From Pinus tabuliformis (lineage: Eukaryota; Streptophyta; Pinopsida; Pinales; Pinaceae): a DNA stretch of 64,000 nt. A model generated the notes under the pieces. The model had not been told where the DNA came from and did no database searches. It saw nothing but the letters and a program-made list of their open reading frames with translations. The stretch is from positions 644,504,820 through 644,568,819 of the forward strand of contig CM062811.1 of NCBI GenBank assembly GCA_031772625.1, given 5' to 3'. Positions 11,886-21,113 of this stretch are shown here, piece after piece (the stretch's first letter is position 1; every line of letters starts with the position of its first letter). The position numbers were made by a program, and so were the translations under genes.

Positions 11886-13517
11886 AGGGGCTTGAGGCGT
11901 GTGGCGATCACTTTGGAGACAATTTTATACAGTACATTGCATAGTGCAATAGGTCGGAATTTGTCCGGAGTCTAGCTGTTCTCCTCCTTAGGGATGAGGG
12001 CGATGAAGGTGGCATTCAAGGATGGAAGAATCCATTTGTTAACTTTGGACTCCTCGACTACTTGCCAGACTTCCTCCTTGATTAGATCCCAGAAGTTGTG
12101 AAAGAAGTCCGAAGTGAAGCCGTCTGGTCTGGGTGCTTTCCCAACTTTGAGTTGTCGCATAGCTGTCTCCACTTCCTGTAAAGAAATAGGCCTGAGGAGT
12201 ATTTGATTTTGTTCTTTAGTTACGATCTTAGGAATAATCTTGATGATATTCTCTATAGATGGCAGTCGATCAGTCTCTTTTTCCTGATGCACCCTCCGAA
12301 AGTGGGTGAGGAGTTCCTGTTCTATATCTTCATGCTTCTCTAGATGTTCCCTTGTCGATTTTGGAGGAGAGCAATGCTGTTGTGCATTCTTGTTGGATAG
12401 TGGTATGGTGGAAGAACTTTGTATTGCGTTCGCCCTCTTTAAGCCATCGGATCCTCGATTTTTGTCTCCAAAGAATCTCTACCTGTCTTGCTCTTTTTGA
12501 GATCTGCATTTGTAGTTGACGTTCCTGTTCTGCTATGGTTTCGGATCTGCCTTTAGCTATGATTCTCTGCTATAATTTTTGCATTTCTTGTTCAAGAGTG
12601 TTTTCCGCCTAAAAGATATTGCCGAAGATAAAGCGATTCCTCTCTTTTATTTTTTCCTTGATATGTTTTAGCTTTTGTTGGAGCTTGTACATTTTTGCGC
12701 CTTCTAGTGGTGTGAAATTTCTCCATGTCTCTATTATCAGGTTATGAAAATAGGGTGATTCAGCCAAAATGCTTCAAATCGAAAGGGCCTGCTAACATTG
12801 TCTCCCGGTCTTTGCCAGTGAAGCCTAATAGGCCAATGGTCCGAGCCAGAGAGTGGCAATATAGAGGCCAAGAGATCCCCGCCAAGATGTATTGCATTAT
12901 CAGAGATCAGGAATCTGTCTAACCGAGATGCAATTTGGTGGGCATCTGCACGCTTGTTGTTAAGTATAAACGCCATTGTTGAATTCCATATCTATAATCC
13001 TGTTGTTATGAATGTAGTTTTTGAAGTGCATGCTTTCACAGTCCAACTTGATCCGTCCTCCTATTTTTTCCTCCAATCTTGTAATCATGTTGAAGTCCCC
13101 TCCTGTGATCCAAAGTGGGTGGGATATTTTTGAGTTGATCTGAGTTAGGGTGTTCAGTGTGTCTACTTTGTTTGTTGCCTCTTGGAGGAAGTAGACATTA
13201 GTTAAGTTTCCATGAACATTTGTCCCTGTTAAATGAAACTTGGCTTGAATAAAGTGCTTACTGGCATGTATATTGGTAAGTGGTATAGCTCTATCATCCC
13301 AAATGATGGCTAGCCCTCCTAAGGCTCCCATGGCTTCCACTGCCACTTGTTTGCTTCCTGGCCACGCTTTGGCAAGGATATGATCCAACGTTGTGGAATT
13401 GCACTTGGTCTCCTACAAGAAGAGAATTTGAGGCTTTTCGTGTTGTAGCATGTTCTTTATTAATCGTCCCTTCCCCAGGCTTTTGAGCCCTCTGATGTTC
13501 CATGAGATGAGCTTCAT
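11886..13517 (-). pseudogene. LINE-1 ORF2: endonuclease plus truncated reverse transcriptase
   Basis: The ORF begins at an ATG at 13517 with MKLISWNIRGLKSLGK, the L1 endonuclease start. A stop replaces the Gln in the expected QETK motif (FL-stop-ETK). The endonuclease continues with GGDFNMI and SGSDHWPI, so its active-site landmarks are present. A frameshift lies near 12970. The linker RIRWLKEGERNTKFFHHTT (about 12400-12460) and the first reverse transcriptase blocks follow: GKAPRPDGF, ATFIALIPK, stop, [20 protein letters not shown]. Sequence then switches at about 11886 to a copia fragment, so the catalytic FxDD, thumb and any RNase H are missing. L1 copies usually lose the 5' end, so this 3' loss points to later deletion, rearrangement or a chimeric retrocopy. 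Confidence 0.85.
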
Positions 13518-15005
13518 GATTCACGATTGGGAAGGGGATTATAGTATTTGGTGAGCTTGGAGTATCTTCCACATTCCACCAGCATCTCCCCTATGTGGAT
13601 GGTTCTTTGAAGATCGGTTTTCCGTCCTTGTTTCTTGTTGTCTTTGAAGATATTTCTTCCATCCCACTGACTACCAGTTTGGACGCCTAATGATCTTTGC
13701 TTCTGTGCTCTTAAGAGAATTACTTCTAAGTTCTCTAGCTATTGCTCAGGAATTTTGCCATATTCCTTTTTCTTACAACCCTGTTCAAGTCCCAGTATAT
13801 CTAGATCTCCGATGTCGAAGCTCTCCGGTTCCTCTTCCATGTGTTGTAATATTTCCTGCTCTTCCTCTGTATCATCTACAATCGTGAGCTACATTTGAGT
13901 GCTATCTACCTCCATACCTTGAGCAGTCCTTTTCTGCATGTTACTGGGAGAGGTCGTTTTGGTGTCCGCAGGTTGCTTAGAAGTGAGGGCTTTCTTTGAG
14001 CTTGATGGAGCATAATGGGCGGAAGTCTTAGGAATGGCTTCAGGTTGTTTCTGATTATCTAAAATATGAACCTTCGACTGGAGCAAGATTTCAAAGTTGT
14101 TGCTTGTTGAAGGAAAGGAGGTGAGGGTGACAAGTTTTTTGACTGAGGTAGAGGGATTTTTATGGGTGTTTTTGCGATTGGGAACTTTTGTGAACCCATC
14201 CGAGTTGGATTTGTCCATTGAAGGGGTGGTCATGGATTTCATATTGGAGGGACAGTCTCGAATAAATGGCCCAAGGTGTGGCATTTTCAACTGCAGAATG
14301 GTACATGCTCATAATCTATTGTTTGTAACGATTCATAATCATCATGGTAGAGGCTTACCGCGTCCGGGAGAGCTTTTTTGAGGTGCATGTATACACAGAA
14401 CCGCGCATAGGAGGTGTATCGCTTTAGCTTTGTCTCCTCTGCCACTTTGATGAATTCACCTAAACCATTCCCAATGTCTCGCAAAGAGTCTTCGTCCCAA
14501 TACTCTAGAGGGAGAGAATAAAGGCACAACCACACCGGGGCCCAACTCAGATCTTCTTTGTCCGGGTTAAAGCGCTTGATCCATCCTATTAGGTATAGCC
14601 CTGCTATGTTGAATAAATATGGTCCTCCATCCAATACCCTATTTCAGTCCTCCAGACAATTGAAAATGGCAGTAAAGAAGCCCTTAGGCACTAACTGCAG
14701 TGTTATGTGCCCTTTTTGCTTCCAATTGGCTATGATCTAGCCATGAAAATATTTCTCCCTTGGCCAAAGGCCTATGAACTTTCCTATCAAACCATGATCC
14801 CTCATAAACTGGATCTGAGTGTTGATGCGCTAACTTGGGAGCTCGATTTTGGGTCTATCAATTGCTACCAACTTGCAGGTGTTTGACGTCACTCATGGTT
14901 TTTCATTTGTGTTATTATTCATTGGCGTATTTTCATTCCCTGTTGTTGTATCTTCTGGATGGTCCATCCTAACATTTTCAGTCTGTCGCAGGCCGTTTTC
15001 TGTAT
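13515..15005 (-). pseudogene. LINE-1 ORF1: DUF4283-like with zinc knuckle
   Basis: Minus-strand frames give GLIGKFIGLWPREKYFHG, then GGPYLFNIAGLYLIGWIKRF and WAPVWLCLYSLPLEYWDED, typical of the DUF4283 RNA-binding-like domain of plant L1 ORF1. A zinc-knuckle region follows near 14280 (K/C-H-x4-G-H-x4-C pattern, broken by a stop and frameshift). A polar tail runs to NRES-stop at 13515. The ORF1 stop overlaps the ORF2 start as ATGA, so the two ORFs were once directly coupled. Several stops and frameshifts break the frame. The first 12 or so codons lie at 23320-23350, on the far side of an LTR retrotransposon that inserted into this ORF. Confidence 0.8.
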
Positions 15006-15010
15006 GGGAG
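15006..15010 (+). repeat. Target-site duplication GGGAG (left copy)
   Basis: GGGAG directly precedes the 5' LTR and is repeated directly after the 3' LTR at 23315-23319. A 5-bp duplication is standard for LTR retrotransposon integration. Confidence 0.9.
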
Positions 15011-15500
15011 TGTTATAGACAATTTTGTGCCTTGCAGCATCAGGCATGAATTGTCAATAATCCAAGGGATCCAAAGTCCCTAAACATGATGTTCCTACCC
15101 CTAGAGGAACAAGGTCAGTAAACCAACAGCTCTCAGATCAGTTCTCCACCTGAAGACACTCAAAAACAAGCAATCCTGAAATCAAAGCAGGTGCTCCACT
15201 AGGCTTCTGCGCTGAAACTCAACTCCTCCATGGTGTACCTGCGTTGCAAAGCAAGTGGAACAAAGGCCACCTGCGCTGAGCGAGATGGGACAAGTGGCAC
15301 ACTGAGTCATTGCTCTGGAATCTTCCAAAAATGACACTTGGATCAGGGATTTCGCCTTGTAATGAGTCAGAGGCTCTGTTTCTCCAAGTGGAAGCAAGGT
15401 TCTCCAAGTGGACTCAAGAACTGAAGATCAACTAAAGAGAGAGAGGACACAAGGCAGCTACACATCAGTTGCAAGCTGACTCATCCTTTCTCAATTCATC

Positions 15501-15508
15501 TATATATT
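15501..15508 (+). promoter_or_regulatory. TATA-like box of the 5' LTR
   Basis: TATATATT followed by a pyrimidine-rich stretch with paired GAGCTC words. It is kept in the 3' LTR at 22752-22759. The AATAAA signal lies 196 bases downstream, the expected order for U3-R. Confidence 0.6.
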
Positions 15509-15696
15509 GAGCTCTCTCCTATGAGCTCAGGAGGCTGGAATTTTGTGCAAAGTAATGATATGCTGTTGGTTTCACTATAGAGCTATTGGGTGATTGCTTG
15601 AAGGAGGTGAAGAGGAGAAATTCTTTCTGCTGGGAGGTGTTGCTGGATTAGGACCTTCAATGGTTGTAACACTCTCAGAACCTTTACTTCTTCATT

Positions 15697-15702
15697 AATA
15701 AA
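15697..15702 (+). terminator. AATAAA polyadenylation signal in the LTR
   Basis: A canonical AATAAA in TTCATTAATAAAAGC. In the 3' LTR the same signal (22948-22953) would end the element transcript. Confidence 0.55.
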
Positions 15703-16066
15703 AGCTATTGAGGTTCTTCTATATGCTCTTGTTTCAATAATGTATTGTGATAATTGTATATTTGGTTTATGCTAATCTGTGAATCAGTTATGATTGCATG
15801 CTTCTTGTAGTTTCCTTCTTTGTCATTTTGCAGGATCTCATTGTAGCTGGGCCAGCAAAAGAGCGAGGAGCTGGAAACAAGCAGCGAAGAGAAGAGTTTG
15901 GATTCGACATTAAGCGCAAGGCAACGGTTAGTGCATTCTTTCATTCTCTTTTGCTTTCATAAAGAAGTAAACCTTCAGTAGTTTCCTTTACAGTTGTTGC
16001 TGAGGTACTATCACCCTTAGAGTGGGATAGGGTCATCCGAATCGGATACTTTTCCCTACAACAAAC

Positions 16067-16084
16067 TGGCGACTCCGCTGGGGA
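16067..16084 (+). other. Primer-binding site, probably tRNA-Arg type
   Basis: TGGCGACTCCGCTGGGGA starts three bases after the 5' LTR. It has the TGG start expected of a sequence complementary to a tRNA 3' end. Similar TGGCGACTC sites are reported for Ogre/Tat-type elements primed by tRNA-Arg; I recall this and cannot check it here. Confidence 0.7.
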
Positions 16085-16155
16085 TCGTATCTGTTTGATT
16101 GTGTTTGTAGTATTTTGCTATTCATTTCCTGAACAAAAGAGTACCAAATCGAAAA

Positions 16156-16451
16156 GCTTTTGACTATATCAAAAGCGAAGTAGAGGGCAGCTACTCTAGC
16201 TCATTTCTGAGCATGTTCATGATTTGAAGAGCTGATCTACAAGGATCCTTGTAAGCTCTTAGTGATATCTTTTCATCCTCCTAATCATCCCTTTGTGTGT
16301 GCTTGACTGATTGCTTCTGATTTGAGCAAAAACTGTGAATTTTTGAGAAAATTGTGACCCGGAAACTGTGAAAACGCAACTTTCGTTTTCCAAAGCAGGT
16401 AGTACACAGGCTACCTGCTTTGCAACGCAGGTCCCGAAGGGGCTACCTGCG
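16156..16451 (+). other. Leader stem-loops, including a perfect 12-bp hairpin
   Basis: Three hairpins lie in the untranslated leader. 16156-16176 has GCTTTTG/CAAAAGC around ACTATAT. 16391-16422 has a perfect 12-bp stem CAAAGCAGGTAG/CTACCTGCTTTG with loop TACACAGG. 16426-16451 has CGCAGGT/ACCTGCG. The last two are nearly back to back. Their position between primer site and ORF suits packaging, dimerisation or translation control of the element RNA, but this is inference. Confidence 0.7.
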
Positions 16452-17251
16452 CTGAGAGCCAGACTGGCTGAGCAGCACCTGCGTTGGCCCAATTTTGCCT
16501 AGTGCAGTTGGGGTTTCCTCCCTTTTTCTTGCCTGTTTTCACTATAGTTTTTGCAGCAAGTTGTCTTTCTTGTACCAGTTCTGAAACCAACCTTACTTGC
16601 CATCATTCCGCCTCTGTTATATAACGAAATTGTACTTGTTCTTTTGTATTTCTTACTTCATTTACAATTTCCCATAACGAAGAGTAAACTAGTCTTGCTT
16701 TGGCCTCTTAGATCTGAACCTGTGTTAGGCATTTTGCTGGTCTAAAGAGTTAGCTTGTTTGCTGTCCATAACTGATTAGTCTTTTTACTTTCGTCATTAT
16801 GGTTTGATTTCATGTATTTCCAGTGATTAAACAAGTAAATCTTAAGGTGTCTTTTGATTTTGGACAAACTTGTTTGTTTTCGCTTTAAATCGAAATCAAA
16901 GTTATATAACAACTTTCTTTTTGTAACCCATCAACATTAAGAAAGGGAAAAGAAAATACATGCATTGTGCATTTTGCATTTGACTGTTTGCATGACGATT
17001 TAGGAAATATTGCATTAGTGTGTGCTCTATGATCTGTGTGAAAAGATTTGCCTTTCTTCTCCTCAGTAGTTAAGATTTTCAAAGTTGAAAGATTGAAAAG
17101 ATTGCTTCTCATCTTAGACTGCATTCAGGGATTTGTTACATACATCTCGTGGTGATCCTTAAAGGCAAACTGCTAAACAAGATCAACATTAAAATAAATT
17201 CAATTTACATAACAACGCTTTGTAACATAACGCAAACATATAGAGGTCTAG
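16452..17251 (+). other. Untranslated leader of the LTR element
   Basis: No open frame with recognisable domains. The sequence is moderately AT-rich and ends where the next cluster of stem-loops starts. Confidence 0.5.
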
Positions 17252-17681
17252 GTAGAGACGTGTTCCGGCGTCGTTAAACATAGTGACTGTCGATCTCTAC
17301 GAAGGTGGGTGATTCCTCCTGAGAGTCGGTGGCACTAATACGGACTTGTGCTCCCACGTACCGTCGCGTATATATTGGGAGACCCCTATAGGAACAAAGC
17401 CTTTATCCATAGGAAGCCGTGTCGGCCGCCCTACTGATCGCGATGCAGTGAACACAGCATTCACGAAGATCGACCACCCGTACCGTAAAACGTATTCTGT
17501 GGTTTCGCGAAAAGTTTGGCACACCCTCTGCCTAGAACTCCAGAGCAGTTTCTTTTGGCCTTTTTCAAACTCTATAACTGAAAAAGTCCAACCGAGCATT
17601 TGTCACTTCGGGCTCGTTAAAACATCGAAGGAGACTAGAGTCATCTTTAGCTTTTTCTCGACTCTTAAAACACGAAAAAGC
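17252..17681 (+). other. Stem-loop cluster upstream of the ORF
   Basis: Four hairpins with related loops. 17252-17300: GTAGAGA/TCTCTAC, with GTCGTTAAAC inside the loop. 17560-17586: CTTTTTCA/TGAAAAAG, loop AACTCTATAAC. 17606-17630: CTTCG/CGAAG, loop GGCTCGTTAAAACAT. 17650-17681: GCTTTTTC/GAAAAAGC, loop TCGACTCTTAAAACAC. Stems differ but remain paired, and the loops share an ACTCGTTAAAA-like core. The same module is much denser after the ORF (20272-21113). Confidence 0.75.
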
Positions 17682-17771
17682 AAAGTTGTGTCTAAAGCGT
17701 CGTTAATAAAATTTATTTTAAGCGGAACATAATCACCCATTATTCCCACGTTGATCTTTCAGTTGAAAAGT

Positions 17772-19364
17772 ATGGAGCCCACCAACCAAGGAAGTCACCT
17801 TGGCGGAAATCCCAATCCCTTCTCCTCTTGGGGAGATGTTGGTGTGCCTCATATGGCCACATTGTCACTTCCAGGATTGACAATTGGGCTACCTGTATGG
17901 CTCTTTTCAACTAATGTAGTTCAGATCGCCACTAATCCTGAGCAGTCGAATCAACAGTCAGACCAGTCTAGAGCTACCCACCAGCCTTCCACTTCTTACA
18001 ATTCTTCCTCTGATCCTTCATCTTCGCAAGGTAGAGCCGGCAAAAGTCAGCCTCCCATGGAGAAGAAGGAAAAGAAGAAGAAAGAAAAGAAGCAGAAGGG
18101 GCCTATGGCGAAGGCGACTGGGGGCAAGCAAAAGACATCTGACAAAAATCCACACACTGCACCGACCGGGCCTAAATCGCCATGTGTCATTTGCAAAGGG
18201 ACCCACTTCCATCGTGATTGTCCTTGTATTCCCCAGATACTAAGGGACTGGTCCCCCAGGTTGCACAATCCGGTAGCATCAACCTCTGGTAGTCATGTTG
18301 ATTGCAGTCCGTCAACTAGCGAGAGTGAAGGACGAAAAGGGAGACCAAGATCACCCTGTATGTTGTGTGAAGGCGATCACGCCATCCACCGATGTCCATT
18401 CTTAGATGAGGCGAAGAGAGTTTTGGAAGATCGTCCGGTATCACCGTTACGACTTCCTCCTGGATACCAAAAACTCGTGCCTAATCCCTCGATAGTTGAA
18501 AATCCAGCTGGCCCGCTCAAGTGGTCAGCTGAAGTGTCAGTCATTGAGAATGAACCTGCTGAATCCAGACCAGACGAAAGTCTAAAGGTCGAAACGGCAG
18601 TTGACCCGGTTCTTCCTTCAGAGGTTTCATCCTCAAATGACACCGTCGTTGAAGATTCATCTTCAAATGACACCCTCACTGAAGAGGATAAGGATGACAC
18701 CGTCCATATTCTTTTCATCAACACAGACTCTGATGAGCATCAGGGCAATGCGCCCATTCCTTTATCGCAGGAAGGAACATCGTCAGGGTCGTATCCGGCC
18801 GTGTATTCGGTCCCACCACCAAGCAACCTAGTTGTATCCTTTGATTGGAATCAACTAGGCAGACCCCGGTTACCAGCCAGTATCCCATTCAGAATCATCG
18901 TCCAAATATACAGAATGGTGATGGCTGGAACTATCATTGATGAAGGGGCATCTGTGAGTATCCTTTCCTCTATTGCTTGGAAAGCACTGGGTTCCCCGGC
19001 GCTTTTACCTGAGATGAGAAATCTATCAGGTTTTGATAAAGGAACCAGTCACCCGTTAGGGATTCTCCCCAATGTTCCAGTTACATTGAAAGGGAAGACA
19101 GTTCATATGAACATCATGGTCGTCCAGGGACCCTTGGTTTATAACTTACTCCTTGGACGAGACTATATATATTGCATGGAGGCGATAGTGTCCTCACTCT
19201 TTAGAGTTATGTGTTTTCCGCACGAAGGAAGAATGGTCAAGCTCGTAGACCAACTTTCATTTCCAGGATCACGCATTGCAAATAGTCAAATACCATCCCT
19301 TAACGGTTTATTCACTCAAGGAATGCCTCCACCCCCGGTTCTACTTCCCGATGAATGCGAGTGA
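17772..19364 (+). CDS. Gag/protease-like protein of the LTR element
   Basis: An uninterrupted ORF of 530 residues from the first in-frame ATG (17772, MEPTNQGSH). Order: a Ser/Gln-rich N-terminus; a Lys-rich patch (about 95-110, EKKEKKKKEKKQKG); two zinc-knuckle-like motifs, CVICKGTHFHRDC (about 138-150) and CMLCEGDHAIHRC (about 196-208), both CX2CX3HX4C and so one residue shorter than the usual CCHC; an acidic Ser/Asp-rich segment; and a retropepsin-like domain (about 380-480) with IDEGASVSIL, then YNLLLGRDYI. The usual D-T/S-G catalytic triplet reads DEG, so activity is uncertain. The frame stops before any reverse transcriptase. The intact frame and young LTRs suggest the protein is still made, probably acting with enzymes supplied by a related element. 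Confidence 0.85.
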   Translation: MEPTNQGSHLGGNPNPFSSWGDVGVPHMATLSLPGLTIGLPVWLFSTNVVQIATNPEQSNQQSDQSRATHQPSTSYNSSSDPSSSQGRAGKSQPPMEKKEKKKKEKKQKGPMAKATGGKQKTSDKNPHTAPTGPKSPCVICKGTHFHRDCPCIPQILRDWSPRLHNPVASTSGSHVDCSPSTSESEGRKGRPRSPCMLCEGDHAIHRCPFLDEAKRVLEDRPVSPLRLPPGYQKLVPNPSIVENPAGPLKWSAEVSVIENEPAESRPDESLKVETAVDPVLPSEVSSSNDTVVEDSSSNDTLTEEDKDDTVHILFINTDSDEHQGNAPIPLSQEGTSSGSYPAVYSVPPPSNLVVSFDWNQLGRPRLPASIPFRIIVQIYRMVMAGTIIDEGASVSILSSIAWKALGSPALLPEMRNLSGFDKGTSHPLGILPNVPVTLKGKTVHMNIMVVQGPLVYNLLLGRDYIYCMEAIVSSLFRVMCFPHEGRMVKLVDQLSFPGSRIANSQIPSLNGLFTQGMPPPPVLLPDECE

Positions 19365-20271
19365 TTCGGGAAGAAAGAACTGGGACCCAGGGGGCATGCA
19401 CCCTGGCCTGCCTTGGGCAGAGGAAACCTTGGGTATAAAGTTAATTTCCGCAGAAGAATATGACTAGTCCGTACCCCGTCCGAAGGAAGGAAGAGAGGGT
19501 TGTTCTGGGATAAAGTTCTTTTGTCAAAGTTATGTGAGCGAAATAATCGGCTCCCTTTGTCTAGAAATTAGGCTCTCCTAAGGGAGGAGATCCATTTGTG
19601 GCGGCAAGTAGCCACCATCTTTAGAGTTCAAGCCTCACCCATTAAAACATATGTTTTGAAGGATAAGTAGGGGCAGCCTCCAAAGAAAGAGATGAAGTTG
19701 CTGCAACAAGTAGTCACCATCCTTAGCAACCTAGTAATAGACATCGCCGGAAAAAGAGTTTAGTTTGCGGCAGCGAACATAACCATTTTCCGGATAATAA
19801 GTAAGAGGCAAACCTCCGCCCGTAACGCCAATGTTTTATCTGTTGCGATCTTGCAAAAATCAAAAAGTGAACTGATGGGAAGACAAGTACCGTCGGCACC
19901 GAAAAATAACGAGAAGACAAGTATCGTTAAAAATATAGCAAGACGACAAGTAGAAAAACAAAGGTGGGACAGAGGAGGGGCAGCCTTGAAATTATACTTT
20001 ATACCTGGGGGCATGCGAACCTTTTGGAGTGCAAGCACGGGACGACTATTTATTTTTTTAAATTTTTAGGTCCTCCCTTTAAACCTGTAGGTCTAACCCG
20101 TTAAACTCGTAGGATTAGCCGTTTCCAGCTTGCATAGAGAAAGGATGTGGGGCAAAAGTTAAAACTTGCCAAATTGGAGTAGCTAGTGAGGTATAGCTCC
20201 TTAAATAAGAATACCTCGCCTGAGGCGTTCCTTGTATTAAGACTGGTATAATTGAGCAAGGTTTGGTCGCA
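19365..20271 (+). other. Non-coding interior of the LTR element after the ORF
   Basis: No reverse transcriptase, RNase H or integrase motif in any frame. Hairpins include 19598-19615 (GTGGC/GCCAC, loop GGCAAGTA) and 19747-19793 (CCGGAAAA/TTTTCCGG). The phrase CAAGTAGCCACCATCTTTAG is echoed near 19710-19735 as CAAGTAGTCACCATCCTTAG. Confidence 0.6.
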
Positions 20272-21113
20272 TTCAAGCTCGTTAAAAAATGAACTTCCCC
20301 TTAAGGTTTAGGGGGCATATGCCTCGTCTGCATTATTATGCTGGGGGCATCATCCGAGCAATTTTAGCACATAGTTCATGCTCGTTAAAAAATAAACATA
20401 AGTTGTGAGCAATCTTCCCCTACAGTTCAAGCTCACCCAGAAAAAATGAACCGGTAAATAACCTTGGTAAATGTAACCTTTGACAGCCATATTAAAGCCC
20501 TTGGTCGTGTTCTTGCAGTCTCACCTCCATCCGTTCATTTGGCCAATCGTTCATCTCCATATGTTTGTTTACCCATTTTGAGGAACAGCTGCGAAGAGTG
20601 ATTTCACTTAGCCATCCTTGTGACACTGCCGTGATTGGAAAATTCCAACCTGTACCTGGAATCTGCTGCTATCCCTGTTTATCACTCGTTCCTCAAAAGA
20701 CGAGTCGTCTTTAAGCTCTTTTCATTGACTCGTAAAATATGAAAAGATTGCCGAGTTTTGGCCTTCCAGCTCGTTAAAACGACCGGAAGAGCTATCCCTC
20801 CTCTAGATTTTAATCTTTTTGGACCTGAGGGATTATTGCACAAAAAGATCGAGCGCTTGTTTTGTTCGGCTCGTTAAAGCAATCGAAAATTCATCCCTTC
20901 TGTATTGTTTTATACTTTTTCGGACTTAAGGGATTAGATGACGAAAAAGGAATTCTGGAGTTGACTTTATGTACCTTTTCAGACTCTCTAAAAATGAAAA
21001 GGACCGAGTTATCCTTGTCGTTAGACTCGTTAAATTCATTAAATAGCGACAAACTTGTCTTTAGACGAGAACGAGTTTCCCTATCGCTAGGCTCGTTAAA
21101 ACATAGCGATGGG
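20272..21113 (+). other. Array of stem-loops with conserved CTCGTTAAA-type loops
   Basis: Consecutive hairpins on the element's sense strand. 20272-20293 TTCA/TGAA, loop AGCTCGTTAAAAAA; 20425-20451 GTTCA/TGAAC; 20642-20662 ATTCCA/TGGAAT; 20718-20746 CTTTTCAT/ATGAAAAG, loop TGACTCGTAAAAT; 20763-20789 CTTCC/GGAAG, loop AGCTCGTTAAAACGACC; 20813-20849 ATCTTTTTG/CAAAAAGAT; 20865-20887 TTCG/CGAA, loop GCTCGTTAAAGCAAT; 20915-20949 CTTTTTCG/CGAAAAAG; 20974-21002 CCTTTTCA/TGAAAAGG, loop GACTCTCTAAAAA; 21015-21052 TTGTCGTTA/TAGCGACAA (one G-U), loop starting GACTCGTTAAA; 21080-21113 CCTATCGCTA/TAGCGATGGG (one G-U), loop GGCTCGTTAAAACA. Stems vary with pairing kept; loops stay alike. I know no named family with this design. 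Confidence 0.8.

Larger units (their letters stand above)
15011..16063 (+). repeat. 5' LTR
   Basis: Starts TGTTATAGAC and ends CCCTACAACA. It holds a TATA-like box (TATATATT, 15501-15508) and an AATAAA signal at 15697-15702, so transcription would start a little after 15530 and the R region would end soon after 15700. The LTR also contains repeated ACCTGCG and GCCAC/GTGGC-type inverted words. Confidence 0.95.

Noticed and set aside
18018..18831. Several frames overlapping the 530-codon ORF
   Set aside because: They are shadows of the Lys-rich and Ser/Asp-rich coding sequence on the other strand or in other frames.
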